From DAITPV01 sp050692555 (GTDB lineage Bacteria; Actinomycetota; UBA4738; CALAEC01), in contig JBOGVS010000060.1 in the NCBI GenBank assembly GCA_050692555.1, positions 1-7,516 of the forward strand: a DNA stretch of 7,516 nt, read 5' to 3'. The notes under the pieces are model-generated. The model saw only the letters and a program-made list of their open reading frames with translations. It did not search any database and had not been told where the DNA came from. Position numbers and translations under genes: made by a program. Of the stretch, positions 6,831 to 7,516 are shown piece by piece. How positions within the stretch are numbered: position 1 is the stretch's first letter; each line of letters opens with the position of its first letter.

Positions 6831-6850
6831 TGCCGGCCACTGAGCCGGCA
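6831..6850 (-). terminator. Stem-loop just after the dehydrogenase gene, possible attenuator or intercistronic hairpin
   Basis: TGCCGGC (6831-6837) and GCCGGCA (6844-6850) pair perfectly around a 6-base loop, 16 bases past the dehydrogenase stop. The stem is GC-rich, but no T-run follows on the minus strand, so it would be at most a U-poor terminator. It could also partly terminate or stabilise the message between the dehydrogenase and the sulfotransferases. Confidence 0.4.
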
Positions 6851-6866
6851 CCTTCTCTCACGGTCA

Positions 6867-7516
6867 TCACAACCGCGTGACGTTGGGCCGTCGGTCTGGC
6901 CCGAACGCGTTCCGGGCGTCGAACACCAGCCGAGCGTTGGTTGCCAACCAGTCCAGGTCGTACGTCCTGTGGGGAGTGAGGAGTGCAACACAGTCCGCGC
7001 GAGCGAGGGTTCGCTGGCTGAGCTCGACCCGGGAAAGGATCCTGTCGTTCAAGGAGACCGAGGACACGAACGGGTCGTGGAACGCCACTCTGGCTCCCCG
7101 CCTGTGGAGGGCGGCCATCACCTTGAGGGCCGGGGATTCTCTCGCGTCACCGACGTCCGGCTTGTACGCCACCCCCAGGACGAGGATCGTTGCCCCCTTC
7201 ACCGGTTTCCCCGCCTCGTTGAGGGCCTCGCCGAGGCGGCTGGCCACCCAACCCGGCATCTGAGCGTTGATGTCCTGAGCCTGCTCCAGGATCCGGAACT
7301 GACGCCCGTTGTCCCGGCGGATCTGCCACGCGAGGTAGGCGGGGTCGACGGGGATGCAGTGGCCACCCACTCCCGGTCCCGGGAAGAACGACATGAAACC
7401 GAACGGCTTGGTGGCCGTTGCGTCGATCACTTCCCACACGTCGATGCCCGTCTCCGAGCACAGCATGGCAAGCTCGTTCACCAACGCGATGTTCACATGG
7501 CGGAACGTGTTCTCCA
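6867..7516 (-). CDS. Nucleotide-sugar 6-dehydrogenase, UDP-HexNAc dehydrogenase type (partial, N-terminus beyond right edge)
   Basis: The last 215 residues of an enzyme that oxidises C6 of a UDP-sugar to the uronic acid in two NAD-dependent steps in the cytoplasm. The visible part opens with ENTFRHVNIALVNELA, the conserved central helix, so the NAD-binding domain lies outside the window. WEVIDATATKPFGFMSF leads into FPGPGVGGHCIPVDPAYL, where the Cys (codon 7358-7356) is the catalytic nucleophile. GVAYKPDVGDARESPALKV begins the C-terminal UDP-binding domain, and the protein ends at RPNVTRL. The GGHCIPVDP form is that of UDP-GlcNAc/ManNAc dehydrogenases (WbpA, TviB, WecC relatives), whereas UDP-glucose dehydrogenases usually have GGSCFPKD. 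The product is therefore probably a UDP-HexNAc uronate. As the most upstream gene of the visible operon, it links that sugar to the sulfotransferases. Confidence 0.93.
   Translation of the reverse strand, partial: ENTFRHVNIALVNELAMLCSETGIDVWEVIDATATKPFGFMSFFPGPGVGGHCIPVDPAYLAWQIRRDNGRQFRILEQAQDINAQMPGWVASRLGEALNEAGKPVKGATILVLGVAYKPDVGDARESPALKVMAALHRRGARVAFHDPFVSSVSLNDRILSRVELSQRTLARADCVALLTPHRTYDLDWLATNARLVFDARNAFGPDRRPNVTRL

Noticed and set aside
6627..6851. Small minus-strand ORF of 74 codons in the operon gap
   Set aside because: It overlaps the start of the second sulfotransferase in another frame, shows no family motif, and its GTG start falls within the stem-loop. A real small protein cannot be excluded, but nothing supports one.
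6695..6991. 99-codon upstream extension of the second sulfotransferase frame
   Set aside because: It overlaps the end of the dehydrogenase gene, is rich in Arg, Ser and Thr without motifs, and covers the inverted repeats of the gap.

Overview
The window is high-GC bacterial DNA (about 60-72% in two lines counted by hand). It carries part of a cell-surface or extracellular polysaccharide locus with an unusual sulfation component. Gene style fits an uncultured Actinomycetota-like lineage: Arg/Ala/Gly-rich proteins, GTG starts, a fused Wzz and tyrosine-kinase protein, and a Tat-exported G8-type beta-helix protein. No rRNA or other phylogenetic marker is present, so the lineage is only a guess.

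Layout, left to right. (1) 1-1249, minus, cut by the left edge: a Wzz-type chain-length and export regulator fused to a BY-kinase-like ATPase whose visible Walker motifs deviate from consensus. (2) 1250-1679: a 430-base divergent intergenic region, less GC-rich than its surroundings, with a 12-bp hairpin and a 10-bp palindrome. (3) 1680-3548, plus: a secreted (Tat) G8-domain, parallel beta-helix protein. (4) 3610-4833, minus: a GT4-family glycosyltransferase. (5) 4836-5876, minus: a PAPS-dependent sulfotransferase. (6) 5930-6694, minus: a second sulfotransferase of a different type (NodH/Stf0-like). (7) 6695-6866: a 172-base gap holding two clear inverted repeats. (8) 6867-7516, minus, cut by the right edge: the C-terminal part of a nucleotide-sugar 6-dehydrogenase of the UDP-HexNAc dehydrogenase type.

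How the genes may fit together. The four genes from 7516 down to 3610 are co-directional and probably form an operon. The dehydrogenase would supply an acidic UDP-sugar (a HexNAc uronic acid), the GT4 enzyme would add a sugar to a lipid-linked repeat, and two different sulfotransferases would sulfate the glycan or a linked lipid. Wzz/BY-kinase would control polymer length and export, and the Tat-exported G8/beta-helix protein would act on or bind the polymer outside the membrane. The combination of uronate, sulfate and a G8-type protein (the architecture of animal CEMIP, which binds and degrades hyaluronan) suggests a sulfated, glycosaminoglycan-like bacterial polysaccharide. That is an inference from gene content, not something the sequence proves.

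No tRNA, CRISPR array, insertion sequence or attachment site was seen. Most other long open frames here are high-GC shadows of these six genes.
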